NCBI RefSeq assembly: GCF_002434505.1
Contig: NZ_DJKE01000008.1
Span: 299,300 to 363,299, forward strand
Direction of reading: 5' to 3'
DNA from: Brevundimonas sp. UBA6550
GTDB taxonomy: Bacteria; Pseudomonadota; Alphaproteobacteria; Caulobacterales; Caulobacteraceae
Length of the DNA stretch: 64,000 nt
A program made the translations under genes and the position numbers. The notes beneath the pieces were generated by a model. It was not told the DNA's origin. It saw nothing but the letters and a program-made list of their open reading frames with translations, and ran no database searches. Shown here piece by piece: positions 46,203 to 55,068 of this stretch; position 1 is the stretch's first letter; each line of letters starts with the position of its first letter.

Positions 46203-47099
46203 ATGCAGAAAGCCGTACCCGTGAGCCGACCCAATGCTGTCATTACGTTGTCCGAAGGTCTTCGGACGCCTGTCGTCATCGGCGGCGGCGCACGAATCGC
46301 CTTCATCGCCGGACCGTGCCAGATGGAAAGCCGCCAGCACGCGCTGGAAACGGCGCATCAGCTGAAGGAAATCGGCGAGCGGCTGAACGCGGGCATCATT
46401 TACAAGACCAGCTTCGACAAGGCCAACCGCACCAGCGCCAGCGCCGCGCGCGGGATCGGCCTGAAGGAGGCCCTGCCCATCTTCGCCGAGATTCGCGAGG
46501 TCACCGGCCTGCCGACCTTGACCGACGTCCATTCCGAGGCGCAATGCGGGCCGGTGGGCGAGGTGGTGGACGTGCTGCAGATTCCCGCCTTCCTCAGCCG
46601 CCAGACCGATCTGCTGCTGGCCGCCGCCGCCACGGGCAAGGCGATCAACATCAAGAAGGGCCAGTTCCTGGCGCCGTGGGACATGAAGAACGTCATCGCC
46701 AAGGTCGTCGGCGCGGGCAATCCGAACGTCATGGCCTGCGAACGCGGCGCCAGCTTCGGCTACAACACCCTGGTCAGCGACATGCGCGCGCTCCCGGTGC
46801 TGCGCGATATCGGTTGCCCGGTCGTGTTCGACGCGACCCACAGCGTCCAGCAGCCGGGCGGGCAGGGCACGTCGTCGGGCGGCCAGCGCGAATTCGTGCC
46901 GGTTCTGGCGCGCGCCGCCGTCTCGGTGGGCGTGGACGCGGTCTTCATCGAGACCCATCCCGACCCTGACCACGCGCCGTCGGATGGCCCGAACATGGTG
47001 CCGCTGGGTCAGTTCGAGGCCCTGGCCGCGCAACTGATCGCCTTCGACGACCTGGCCATCAAGCTGGGCGCCAAGGCGCCGGTGGCGCAGGCGGCGTGA
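46203..47099 (+). CDS. kdsA: 3-deoxy-8-phosphooctulonate synthase
   Basis: Makes KDO-8-phosphate from PEP and arabinose 5-phosphate for LPS inner core. The 298-residue TIM barrel shows [66 protein letters not shown] and [17 protein letters not shown]. Cys39 in AGPCQMES takes the place of the Asn found in metal-independent enzymes such as E. coli KdsA, so this should be the metal-dependent class. The ATG at 46203 lacks a clear ribosome site; a GTG at 46221 is an alternative. First gene of a heptose/KDO operon. Confidence 0.96.
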   Translation: MQKAVPVSRPNAVITLSEGLRTPVVIGGGARIAFIAGPCQMESRQHALETAHQLKEIGERLNAGIIYKTSFDKANRTSASAARGIGLKEALPIFAEIREVTGLPTLTDVHSEAQCGPVGEVVDVLQIPAFLSRQTDLLLAAAATGKAINIKKGQFLAPWDMKNVIAKVVGAGNPNVMACERGASFGYNTLVSDMRALPVLRDIGCPVVFDATHSVQQPGGQGTSSGGQREFVPVLARAAVSVGVDAVFIETHPDPDHAPSDGPNMVPLGQFEALAAQLIAFDDLAIKLGAKAPVAQAA

Positions 47100-47117
47100 A
47101 TCCTCTAGGTCGGGCGA

Positions 47118-48599
47118 ATGTCTGACACCCTGGATCTGGGCGCCCTGCAAAGCCTGCTGGAGCGCGTGCGCGGCCTGAAGATCGCCTGCGTCGGCGACCT
47201 GATGCTGGATCGCTACGTCTATGGCGAAGTCAGCCGTATTTCGCCCGAGGCGCCGATTCCGGTCCTGCGCGCCGCGCGCACCGTCGCCATGCCCGGCGGC
47301 GTGGGCAATGTGGCGCGCAACATCGCGGCCCTGGGGGGCGTGGCCCGGCTGGGCGCCGTGGTCGGAGACGATGCGGCGGGGGCGGAGTTGACCGCGCTGA
47401 TCGCCGCCGAAGCGGGCATCGAGGATGTGCTGGTCAGGCCGGCGAGGGCGGCGACCATCGTCAAGACGCGGTTCGTGTCGTCGGGACAGCAGTTGCTGCG
47501 GCTGGACGTCGAGGCGGCGCCGGTTGCCGTCGAGGATTCGGACGCCTTTTCCGACGCTTGTGTCTATCTTCTGTCGGACTATGCGAAGGGCGTCGTCGGG
47601 GACGCCTTGATCGAGGCGGCCCTGACGGCGGCCAAGGCCTCGGGCGCGCCGGTCGTGGTTGATCCCAAGGGGCGGGATTTCGCCCGCTACGGCGCGGTGG
47701 ACGTCATCAAGCCCAACGCCTCGGAGCTGGCGGCGGCGACGGGTCTGCCGGTCGGAACGGACGCAGAGGTGGAGGCGGCGCTGGAGGCCCTGCTGGCCGC
47801 CACGACCGCCAAGGCCGTTATCGTCACGCGCGCCGGCAAGGGCATGAGCCTGGCCAGACGGGGCGCGCCGGTGAAGCATTTCCCCGGCCGGGCGCGCGAG
47901 GTGTTCGACGTCTCCGGCGCCGGCGACACCGGTCTGGCGGCCATCGGCCTGGCGCTGGGCGCCGGCGCCTCGCTGGAGACGGCGGTGCAGTTCGCCATCC
48001 TGGCCTCGGGCGTGGTGGTCGGCAAGGCGGGCACCGCCGTGGTCACGCCGGCCGAGCTGATCGAGGCCGAGGTGAGCCAGCACGCCAGCGCCGCCGTCGC
48101 CAAGGTCACGCCGCTGGACGAACTGGCCGCCGAGGTCGAGACGTGGCGGCGTCAGGGGCTGAAGGTCGGCTTCACCAACGGCTGTTTCGACATTCTGCAC
48201 CGGGGCCACGTCGCCTATCTGGCCCAGGCGCGCGGCTGGTGCGACCGGCTGGTGGTGGCGCTGAACACCGACGCCTCCGTCCGGCGATTGAAGGGCGAGG
48301 GGCGACCGGTCAACGATCTGGACAGTCGCGCGGTCGTCATCGGCGGCCTGGCCAGCGTGGATCGCGTGACCAGTTTCGACGATCCGACGCCGCTGGCGCT
48401 GATCGAACGTTTGCGGCCGGACGTGTTGATCAAGGGTTCGGACTATAGGCGCGAAGGCGTGGTGGGCGGCGATCTGGTGGAAAGCTGGGGCGGCGAGGTG
48501 AAGCTGGCCGATTTCAAGGACGGTTTCTCGACCACCCGGACCATCGAGAAGATGACCACCGGCGCCCCGGCCGCGCCGGCGACAGGACAACAGCAATGA
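47118..48599 (+). CDS. hldE: bifunctional heptose 7-phosphate kinase / heptose 1-phosphate adenylyltransferase HldE
   Basis: Makes ADP-D-glycero-D-manno-heptose for LPS core. The 493-residue fusion has a ribokinase-type domain (about 1-325) with GDLMLDRYVYGEVSRISPEAPIPVL, the GGVGNVARN loop and the catalytic FDVSGAGDTGLA, then a cytidylyltransferase-fold domain (about 350-480) with TNGCFDILHRGHVAYL (HxGH motif) and LIKGSDYRREGVVGGDLVESWGG. Both activities appear intact. It starts 18 bases after kdsA and overlaps hldD by four bases. Confidence 0.96.
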   Translation: MSDTLDLGALQSLLERVRGLKIACVGDLMLDRYVYGEVSRISPEAPIPVLRAARTVAMPGGVGNVARNIAALGGVARLGAVVGDDAAGAELTALIAAEAGIEDVLVRPARAATIVKTRFVSSGQQLLRLDVEAAPVAVEDSDAFSDACVYLLSDYAKGVVGDALIEAALTAAKASGAPVVVDPKGRDFARYGAVDVIKPNASELAAATGLPVGTDAEVEAALEALLAATTAKAVIVTRAGKGMSLARRGAPVKHFPGRAREVFDVSGAGDTGLAAIGLALGAGASLETAVQFAILASGVVVGKAGTAVVTPAELIEAEVSQHASAAVAKVTPLDELAAEVETWRRQGLKVGFTNGCFDILHRGHVAYLAQARGWCDRLVVALNTDASVRRLKGEGRPVNDLDSRAVVIGGLASVDRVTSFDDPTPLALIERLRPDVLIKGSDYRREGVVGGDLVESWGGEVKLADFKDGFSTTRTIEKMTTGAPAAPATGQQQ

Positions 48600-49597
48600 C
48601 CCCGCGCATGATCGTGGTGACCGGCGGCGCCGGCTTCATCGGCTCCAACATCGTGGCGCGCCTGACGGCCGAGACGGCCTATGACGTCGTGGTCTGCGAT
48701 CGTCTGGAAACGGCCGATCTGGCCAAGTGGAAGAACCTGGCCAAACATCCCATCGCGGATTTCTGGGCGCCCGAAGAGCTGTTCGAACAGCTGGAACGCC
48801 ACGCCGAGCGGATCGAGGCCGTGGTTCATATGGGCGCGATCTCTTCGACGACGGAGCCGGATGCGGACCTGATCCTGCGGACCAACTTCACCCTGTCGCG
48901 CGAACTGTGGGACTGGTGCGCCATCCGTGACGCGCGGATGATCTACGCCTCGTCGGCGGCGACCTATGGCGATGGAGAGACCGGCTTCAACGACGACGAC
49001 GATGCGGAGTCCCTGTCTCAGCTTCGACCGCTAAACGCCTATGGCTATTCGAAGATGCTGTTCGACCAATATGCGGTGCGACAGGCGGATCGGGGGCAGG
49101 CGCCGCGCCAGTGGGCCGGGCTGAAGTTCTTCAACGTCTATGGCCCGAACGAGGGCCACAAGGGCGGGATGAAGTCGGTCGTGGCCCAAATCTGGCCCAG
49201 GGTGCAGGCGGGCGAGACCGTGACCCTGTTCCGCTCGCACAATCCGAACTACGCCGACGGCGGGCAGATGCGCGACTTCGTCTATGTCGACGACGTGGTC
49301 GACATCATCGAGTTCCTGCTGCAATCGCCCGAGGTGTCGGGCGTGTTCAACGCCGGGTCGGGACAGGCGCGGTCGTTCGCGGACCTGGCCAAGGCGACAT
49401 TCGCCGCCGCGGGCAAGGATCCGTCCATCGACTATGTCGACACGCCGGTCTCGATCCGGGATCGCTACCAGTATTTCACCCAGGCGCGCATGGACCGCAT
49501 TCGCGCCGCCGGCTTCCTGGGACAATCGACGCCGCTGGAAGAGGGCGTGCGCCGCTACGTCCAGAACTTCCTGTCCACGGCCGATCCGTACCGCTGA
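48596..49597 (+). CDS. hldD: ADP-L-glycero-D-manno-heptose-6-epimerase
   Basis: Extended short-chain dehydrogenase family epimerase that converts the D,D-heptose nucleotide made by HldE to the L,D form used in LPS. The 333-residue protein has VTGGAGFIGSNIV at the N-terminus, SSAATYG, the catalytic YGYSKMLFD (YxxxK), and FFNVYGPNEGHKGGMKSV, the HldD-type substrate loop. The ATG overlaps the hldE stop (ATGA), and the stop overlaps the next gene by one base (TGATG). Confidence 0.95.
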   Translation: MTPRMIVVTGGAGFIGSNIVARLTAETAYDVVVCDRLETADLAKWKNLAKHPIADFWAPEELFEQLERHAERIEAVVHMGAISSTTEPDADLILRTNFTLSRELWDWCAIRDARMIYASSAATYGDGETGFNDDDDAESLSQLRPLNAYGYSKMLFDQYAVRQADRGQAPRQWAGLKFFNVYGPNEGHKGGMKSVVAQIWPRVQAGETVTLFRSHNPNYADGGQMRDFVYVDDVVDIIEFLLQSPEVSGVFNAGSGQARSFADLAKATFAAAGKDPSIDYVDTPVSIRDRYQYFTQARMDRIRAAGFLGQSTPLEEGVRRYVQNFLSTADPYR

Positions 49598-50688
49598 TGC
49601 GCCGGCTGACCTTCAGACAATGGGTCGGCTATGCGGGGTTCGCCGCCGTCTTCGTGATGACCGCCGCTGTCGCCGTCTGGAGCGGAGATATCCTGAGGGC
49701 CGGGCTGGACCCCCAGGTGCCGTTCCAGACCTACGAGCCGCCGGCCGAGCCGGACTATCGTTCGGCCCTGTCCTGGGCGTTGCAGGACGACGGGCGGTCG
49801 GATCAGGCCTCGGTCTTCTTCGTCATGCCGACGACGTTCGACGGCGGTTCGGGCTGGAACGGGGCCATCGATGACGCGCGGGCGAACGCCTATATGCGCC
49901 GGGTCGTGCTGCCGAACTACGCCTCGCCGTTCGCGCGCGAAGCCAAGGTCAGCGCGCCGCTGTATCGACAGGCCAGCCTCTATACTCGCCTGACGCTGCG
50001 CGACGACGCGCGCGAGGCCCGGGCCTTCGCCTATGGGGACGTAAAGCGGGCCTTCGATCTGTGGCTGCAGAACCATCCGACGGGACCGATCGTCATCGCC
50101 GGGGTGGAGCAGGGGGGCGAATTGGCGGCTCGACTGGTGCGCGAGGAGTTGCAGGCGCGGCCGGCGCTGAAGGCCCGTCTGGCCGCCGCCTATCTGATCG
50201 AGACGCTGGTCAGCCGCGAGATGTTCGATGGACGGATCGCGCCGTGCGACGCCGCCGACCAGACGGGCTGTCTGGTGGCCTGGATGTCGGTGCAGGACGG
50301 CGATGATTCGGCCGCCCGCCGCGCCCTTCGTCGCGCGCTGGAATGGAACGACCGAGGCGAACTGGTGGGGCTGGAAACAGCGCCGATCTGCGTCAATCCC
50401 GTCACCGGCGCGACCGCTTACCCGCCCGCCGAGGCCCGACAGCACAGCGGCGCGACCAACGCGACCGGCCTGGAATGGGGCGCGCGGCCGGCCCTGACCG
50501 GGCGGCTGATCTCGACCGAATGTCGTGGCGGCCTGCTGTGGCACAGCGCACCGGACGCCGACTTCCTGACGGCTGGAGGAAGCTGGGCGGATCGGCGCAA
50601 GATCGAGCCCTACAACCTGTTCTATGGCGATATCGAGCGCGACGTGGCGACGCGGGTCGGCGCTTGGCGGCGGCGAAACGGCGCCTGA
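49597..50688 (+). CDS. DUF3089-family protein with replaced nucleophile
   Basis: 363-residue alpha/beta-hydrolase-like protein with one N-terminal membrane anchor (about residues 11-29), so it is probably periplasmic. Family landmarks are FFVMPTTFDGGSGWNG near residue 75 and the SAPLYRQASLY segment near 120. In active relatives the nucleophile elbow reads G-H-S-Q-G; here it is G169-V-E-Q-G173, with Glu171 in place of Ser. The fold seems kept (long helix after the elbow, later conserved Arg/Cys blocks) but hydrolysis is doubtful. Its start overlaps the hldD stop by one base, tying it to the heptose operon. Role unknown. Confidence 0.75.
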   Translation: MRRLTFRQWVGYAGFAAVFVMTAAVAVWSGDILRAGLDPQVPFQTYEPPAEPDYRSALSWALQDDGRSDQASVFFVMPTTFDGGSGWNGAIDDARANAYMRRVVLPNYASPFAREAKVSAPLYRQASLYTRLTLRDDAREARAFAYGDVKRAFDLWLQNHPTGPIVIAGVEQGGELAARLVREELQARPALKARLAAAYLIETLVSREMFDGRIAPCDAADQTGCLVAWMSVQDGDDSAARRALRRALEWNDRGELVGLETAPICVNPVTGATAYPPAEARQHSGATNATGLEWGARPALTGRLISTECRGGLLWHSAPDADFLTAGGSWADRRKIEPYNLFYGDIERDVATRVGAWRRRNGA

Positions 50689-50763
50689 GACAACAGGCGC
50701 CGCCGGTTTCTGTGGCGCCGCTCGCGCGCAGCGGGTAGGCTTGACGCCTCAGGGAGGATCCGA

Positions 50764-51753
50764 ATGGACGTGACCACCATCTTCGCCGGCGTCGTGCTGC
50801 TGCTGGCTATCGTGCTCTTGATCAGCGTGATCAAGATTGTGCCGCAAGGCTGTGAATTCACGGTCGAACGTTTCGGCAAATACACCAAGACGCTGAGCCC
50901 CGGCATCGGCTTCCTGACGCCGTTCGTGGAGCGCGTCGGCCGTCGCATGAATATGATGGAACAGGTGCTGGACGTCCCGACCCAGGAGGTCATCACCAAG
51001 GACAACGCCATGGTGAAGGTGGACGGCATCGTCTTCATCCAGGTGATGGATTCCGCCCGCGCCGCCTATCGCGTCGACGATCTGCCCTACGCCATTTCGC
51101 AGCTGTGCATGACCAATCTGCGGACCGTGGTCGGTTCGATGGAGCTGGACGAGGTGCTGAGCCAGCGCGACAGCATCAACACCCGCCTGCTGCACGTCAT
51201 CGACGCCGCGACCGAACCCTGGGGCGTCAAGGTCAACCGCATCGAAATCAAGGACCTGACGCCGCCGACCGACATCACCAACGCCATGGCCCGCCAGATG
51301 AAGGCCGAGCGGGAGCGCCGCGCCGTCATCACCGAGGCCGACGGCGAGAAGTCCGCCGCCATCGCCCGCGCCGAGGGCGCCAAACAGGCCGCCATCCTTC
51401 AGGCCGAGGGGCGCAAGGAAGCCGCCTTCCGCGACGCCGAGGCGCGCGAACGCGAAGCCGAGGCCGAAGCCCGCGCCACCGCCATGGTGTCGGAGGCCAT
51501 CGCGCGCGGCGACGTGAACGCCATCAACTATTTCGTGGCGCAGAAATACGTCGAAGCCTTCGCCGAACTGGCCCGCAGCCCGCAGCAGCGCACCGTCATC
51601 GTGCCCGCCGAAATGGGCGCCCTGGTCGGCACCATCGCCGGCATCGGCGAGATGGTCGGCCTGGCCAAGCAGCAGAACGGACCCACGGCCGCGCCCGCGC
51701 GTCCGGCCCCGCCGCGTCGTCCTGCGCCCGGCAGCGTCCCGCCCTCCGCCTGA
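50764..51753 (+). CDS. SPFH/band-7 membrane protein (QmcA-like)
   Basis: Stomatin-like membrane scaffold of 329 residues: one N-terminal helix (about 5-24), an SPFH domain (about 25-200) with VPQGxEFTVERFGKY and LDVPTQEVITKDNAMVKVDG, and an Ala/Glu-rich coiled coil (about 195-260). The C-terminus is Pro-rich. These proteins organise membrane microdomains and associate with FtsH-type proteases; the precise role here is unknown. ATG 50764 has GGGAGGA upstream. The next gene is its usual partner nfeD. Confidence 0.92.
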   Translation: MDVTTIFAGVVLLLAIVLLISVIKIVPQGCEFTVERFGKYTKTLSPGIGFLTPFVERVGRRMNMMEQVLDVPTQEVITKDNAMVKVDGIVFIQVMDSARAAYRVDDLPYAISQLCMTNLRTVVGSMELDEVLSQRDSINTRLLHVIDAATEPWGVKVNRIEIKDLTPPTDITNAMARQMKAERERRAVITEADGEKSAAIARAEGAKQAAILQAEGRKEAAFRDAEAREREAEAEARATAMVSEAIARGDVNAINYFVAQKYVEAFAELARSPQQRTVIVPAEMGALVGTIAGIGEMVGLAKQQNGPTAAPARPAPPRRPAPGSVPPSA

Positions 51754-51773
51754 TCCCCTTAGGAAGCTGATCG

Positions 51774-52232
51774 ATGACTGCGCTCGCCGATTTCTACGTC
51801 GCCCAGCCGTTCTGGATATGGCTGGCCGTGGGCGTGCTGCTGCTGGCGGTGGAGGCGATGTTCTCGACCGAATGGCTGCTGTGGCCCGCTGTCTCGGCCG
51901 GGGTCGTCGCGGTCATGACGGCGGCGGGCGTGCGGCTGGGCCTGCCCGGCGAAGTGGCGGTGTTCGCCATTTTGACTGTCATCTCAACCCTTCTGTCGCG
52001 CCGACTGATCGCCAAGGCCAATCCCGACGGTCCCGACATCAACGACCGCGACAGCCGCCTGATCGGCCAGAGGGCCAGGGTGGTCCAGGCCTTCGTTGAC
52101 GGACGCGGCCGGGTCTTCGTTTCCGGCGCCGAATGGTCGGCCGAGATCGAGGGCGAGGCGCCGGGCGAGGGGCAGGACGTCGTGGTCAAGCGTGTCGACG
52201 GCTCGCGCCTGACGGTTCACGCCGGCGTCTGA
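51774..52232 (+). CDS. NfeD-family membrane protein (partner of SPFH protein)
   Basis: 152-residue protein with three or four hydrophobic segments in residues 10-75 and a C-terminal OB-fold domain (about 90-150, with LIGQRARVVQAFVDGRGRVFVSGAEWSA), the standard plan of short NfeD (YbbK) proteins. NfeD and stomatin-type SPFH genes occur together in most bacteria, and here the gap is 20 bases. The N-terminal serine protease domain of long NfeD is absent. Confidence 0.9.
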   Translation: MTALADFYVAQPFWIWLAVGVLLLAVEAMFSTEWLLWPAVSAGVVAVMTAAGVRLGLPGEVAVFAILTVISTLLSRRLIAKANPDGPDINDRDSRLIGQRARVVQAFVDGRGRVFVSGAEWSAEIEGEAPGEGQDVVVKRVDGSRLTVHAGV

Positions 52233-52262
52233 ACCGTTACGCTGTCGCGGCGTTGGCGTGAG

Positions 52263-53657
52263 ATGACCAGCCAGAATGTCGCAGTCGACGGCCTGCCCAC
52301 GCCCCGGCGCTATTGGGCCATCGTCTCCATCGGCCTGGGCATCACCCTGGCCGTGCTGGACGGCGCCATCGCCAACGTGGCCCTGCCATCCATCGCCCAG
52401 GACCTGAAAGCGTCTGCGGCGGCCTCGATCTGGATCGTCAACGCCTACCAGATCGCCATCGTCGTGGCCCTGTTGCCGCTGGCGTCGCTGGGGGAGATCG
52501 TGGGGTATCGCCGCGTGTCCCAGGTCGGTCTGGCGGTCTTCACCCTGGCGTCCATCGCCTGCGCCCTGTCCGATTCGATCCTGATGCTGAGCCTGGCGCG
52601 GGTGCTGCAGGGATTCGGCGCGGCCGGCATCATGAGCGTGAACGGCGCGCTGGTGCGCTTCACCTATCCGCAGCGATTGCTGGGACGGGCGGTCGGCATC
52701 AATGCGGTGATCGTGTCGATGGCCGCGGCGGCCGGCCCGACCATCGCCAGCGCGATCCTGGGCTTCGGCGAATGGCGGTGGCTGTTCGCGCTGAACATTC
52801 CGTTGGGCGTTCTGGCGGTGTCGATGGCGGGGTTCACCCTGCCGCACAATCCGCTGCAGAAGCGGCGGCTGAACATCGTCGGCGCGCTGTTGAGCGCGGC
52901 CGCCTTCGGCTTCGTCATCACCGGGATGCAGGCGCTGGCGCATGGCGAGGCGTCGATCTTCGGTTTCGGCCTGACGGGATTGGGACTGGCGGCGGGCGTC
53001 CTGCTGGTCCGGCACGAGAAGCCCAGCAAGACGCCGTTGATCCCGCTGGACCTGCTGGCGCGACCGATGTTCGCCCTGTCGGTGGCGACGTCGATCATTT
53101 CCTTCACCGCCCAGATGATGGCCTTCGTGGCCTTGCCCTTCTTCCTGCAGGGATCGCTGGGGCTGAGCGCGGTGCAAACGGGGCTTTTGATGACGCCGTG
53201 GCCGCTGGGGACCATGTTCGCCGCACCGCTGGCCGGAGCCTTGTCGGACCGATATTCGGCCGGCGTGCTGGGGGCCGTGGGGCTGACGCTGTTCGCCTGC
53301 GGGCTGATGGCGCTGAGCCTGTTGGACGCCGACGCATCGCATTTCGACATCGTCTGGCGCATGGCCCTGTGCGGGGCCGGATTCGGCTTCTTCCAGTCGC
53401 CCAACAACCGCGCCATGCTGTCGGAGGCGCCGCGCGAGCGGGCCGGGGCGGCCGGCGGCGCCCTGGGCACCGCCCGCGTCCTGGGTCAGTCGATGGGCGC
53501 CGTGGTCGTGGCCTTTCTGCTGTCGGCCGCGCCGCAGACGGGCGTGCGGCACGGATTCCAGATCGCCGCCATCGCCGCCCTGTTCGGCGCGGTCATGAGC
53601 GGATCGCGCATCCGCCGCCGCCCGTCCGAGCCGGAGAAAGAAGTCGAGGTTGTCTAG
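52263..53657 (+). CDS. MFS transporter, DHA2 (EmrB/QacA-like) drug exporter
   Basis: 464-residue proton-driven exporter with about 14 hydrophobic segments. The N-terminal [20 protein letters not shown] matches the DHA2 family motif (LDxTIVNVALP), followed by WIVNAYQIA, the motif A-like EIVGYRRV, and [19 protein letters not shown] (motif B). The usual Thr in LDxT is Gly here. Substrate is unknown and no HlyD-type partner is adjacent, so it probably exports across the inner membrane alone. Its stop interlocks with rnhA in CTAG. Confidence 0.88.
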   Translation: MTSQNVAVDGLPTPRRYWAIVSIGLGITLAVLDGAIANVALPSIAQDLKASAAASIWIVNAYQIAIVVALLPLASLGEIVGYRRVSQVGLAVFTLASIACALSDSILMLSLARVLQGFGAAGIMSVNGALVRFTYPQRLLGRAVGINAVIVSMAAAAGPTIASAILGFGEWRWLFALNIPLGVLAVSMAGFTLPHNPLQKRRLNIVGALLSAAAFGFVITGMQALAHGEASIFGFGLTGLGLAAGVLLVRHEKPSKTPLIPLDLLARPMFALSVATSIISFTAQMMAFVALPFFLQGSLGLSAVQTGLLMTPWPLGTMFAAPLAGALSDRYSAGVLGAVGLTLFACGLMALSLLDADASHFDIVWRMALCGAGFGFFQSPNNRAMLSEAPRERAGAAGGALGTARVLGQSMGAVVVAFLLSAAPQTGVRHGFQIAAIAALFGAVMSGSRIRRRPSEPEKEVEVV

Positions 53658-54106
53658 CGCGCCTTCAGCTCCGCCACGCCGCGATTCGCCAGTTGGTCCG
53701 CGCGTTCGTTAAGCTCATGGCCGGCGTGACCCTTGACCCAGCGCCATTTGACGTCGTGGCGCGCGCGGGCGGCGTCCAGTCGCTGCCACAGGTCGGCGTT
53801 CTTGACCGGCTTCTTGTCCGCCGTCAGCCAGCCGCGCACCTTCCAGCCGCGCATCCATTCGGTGATTCCCTGCATCACATATTTGCTGTCGGTGTGCAGT
53901 TCGACCTTGCAGGGCCGTTTCAGGGCCTCCAGCGCCATGATGGCGGCCATCAGCTCCATGCGGTTGTTGGTGGTGTTGGGCTCGCCGCCCCACAGTTCCT
54001 TCTCGTGACCGCCGCCCGCCTGAAGCACGGCGCCCCAGCCGCCGGGGCCGGGATTGCCCTTGCAGGCGCCGTCGGTGTGGATGATGACGTGATCGGAGGG
54101 ACTCAT
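53654..54106 (-). CDS. rnhA: ribonuclease HI
   Basis: Cuts RNA in RNA-DNA hybrids. The 150-residue protein carries all catalytic carboxylates: Asp12 in [11 protein letters not shown], Glu51 in [10 protein letters not shown], Asp73 in HTDSKYV and Asp137 in ERADQLAN, with His127 in KGHAGH. Length is close to E. coli RnhA (155). It is a single gene, tail to tail with the exporter gene and head to head with tatA. Confidence 0.97.
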   Translation of the reverse strand: MSPSDHVIIHTDGACKGNPGPGGWGAVLQAGGGHEKELWGGEPNTTNNRMELMAAIMALEALKRPCKVELHTDSKYVMQGITEWMRGWKVRGWLTADKKPVKNADLWQRLDAARARHDVKWRWVKGHAGHELNERADQLANRGVAELKAR

Positions 54107-54217
54107 GGTCGCGCAGGCCTACAGCCTCCCTTGGCGAGACGCCATGACTGCGCCTATATGCGGGTCGAATAAGAGTGGATGGGATCGGATGACCGATCCC
54201 CGCGAGGAGAATACGCC

Positions 54218-54436
54218 ATGGGCTCGCTGAGCATCTGGCACTGGGCCATCGTCATCGTCGTTGTCGCGCTGCTGTTCGGCGGGCGCGGCAAGCTGTCCGG
54301 CATCATGGGCGACGCCGCCAAGGGCATCCGCGCTTTCAAGGACGGCCTGAAGGACGAGGACAAAAAAGACGGCCCGCACGAGGGCGTCAGCTCGCTGCCG
54401 CGCACCGAGGCGGAGAAGGAAGAGCTGAAGCGCTAG
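54218..54436 (+). CDS. tatA: twin-arginine translocase subunit TatA
   Basis: Pore-forming subunit of the Tat system. The 72-residue protein has an N-terminal helix (about 4-21) ending in [27 protein letters not shown], the amphipathic helix with the FG hinge typical of TatA, then a charged tail. The ATG at 54218 has GAGGAGA 9 bases upstream; an ATG at 54179 in the same frame lacks one. First gene of tatABC. Confidence 0.95.
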   Translation: MGSLSIWHWAIVIVVVALLFGGRGKLSGIMGDAAKGIRAFKDGLKDEDKKDGPHEGVSSLPRTEAEKEELKR

Positions 54437-54459
54437 TCGTCATCTGTAAGGGTTGACGC

Positions 54460-55068
54460 ATGGGCGGGCTCGCCCCCGGAGTGGGGGGTTTCGAATTAGT
54501 GGTGATCGGCATCGTGGCCCTGCTTGTCGTGGGGCCAAAGGATCTGCCGATCCTGATGCGTCGCGTCGGCCAGATGGTGGCCAAGGCGCGCGCGATGGCC
54601 AATGAGTTCCGCACCAGCTTCGACGAAATGGCGCGACAGTCCGAACTGGACGATCTGCGCAAGGAGGTCGAGGCGCTACGGACCGGGCAGGGGGCGATGT
54701 ATCCGCTGGGGCCTGAGGCCGATGCGGCGTTCAAGGACATCAACGCCGGGCTGACTGGGCCGACGACATCGACGCCCCTGCCGGCGCCCGCGCCCGAAGC
54801 GCCGGTGATGACGCCAGCAGCCGACGAATGGCCCGATGTCGGCGCGTCGACGAGCGCCGAACCCGCAGTCGCGCCAGCAGCCAGGCGCACGCCGGCCGCG
54901 AGGAAGGCTGCGGCGAAGCCCGCGACTGTCGCCAAGACCAAGGCGCCGAAGACGGCCTCGGACAAACCCAAGAAGGCGGCCGGACCGGCTGCGACCAAGA
55001 CCGTCAAGACCGCTGCGGCCAAGGCCGCCAAGCCCAAGGTCGCGCGCAAGAAGGCTGTCGATCTTTGA
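54460..55068 (+). CDS. tatB: twin-arginine translocase subunit TatB
   Basis: Substrate-receptor subunit of Tat. The 202-residue protein begins with a membrane helix and the TatB signature FELVVIGIVALLVVGPKDLPILMRRVG, followed by an amphipathic helix containing FRTSFDEMARQSELDDLRKEVEAL. The C-terminal third (about 143-202) is an unusual Lys/Ala/Pro-rich stretch like a histone H1 tail. It lies 23 bases after tatA; its stop overlaps the TTG start of tatC. Confidence 0.93.
   Translation: MGGLAPGVGGFELVVIGIVALLVVGPKDLPILMRRVGQMVAKARAMANEFRTSFDEMARQSELDDLRKEVEALRTGQGAMYPLGPEADAAFKDINAGLTGPTTSTPLPAPAPEAPVMTPAADEWPDVGASTSAEPAVAPAARRTPAARKAAAKPATVAKTKAPKTASDKPKKAAGPAATKTVKTAAAKAAKPKVARKKAVDL

Noticed and set aside
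50676..50713. Hairpin after the DUF3089 gene as a terminator
   Set aside because: GGCGCC arms can pair, but the stem is interrupted and no T-tract follows.
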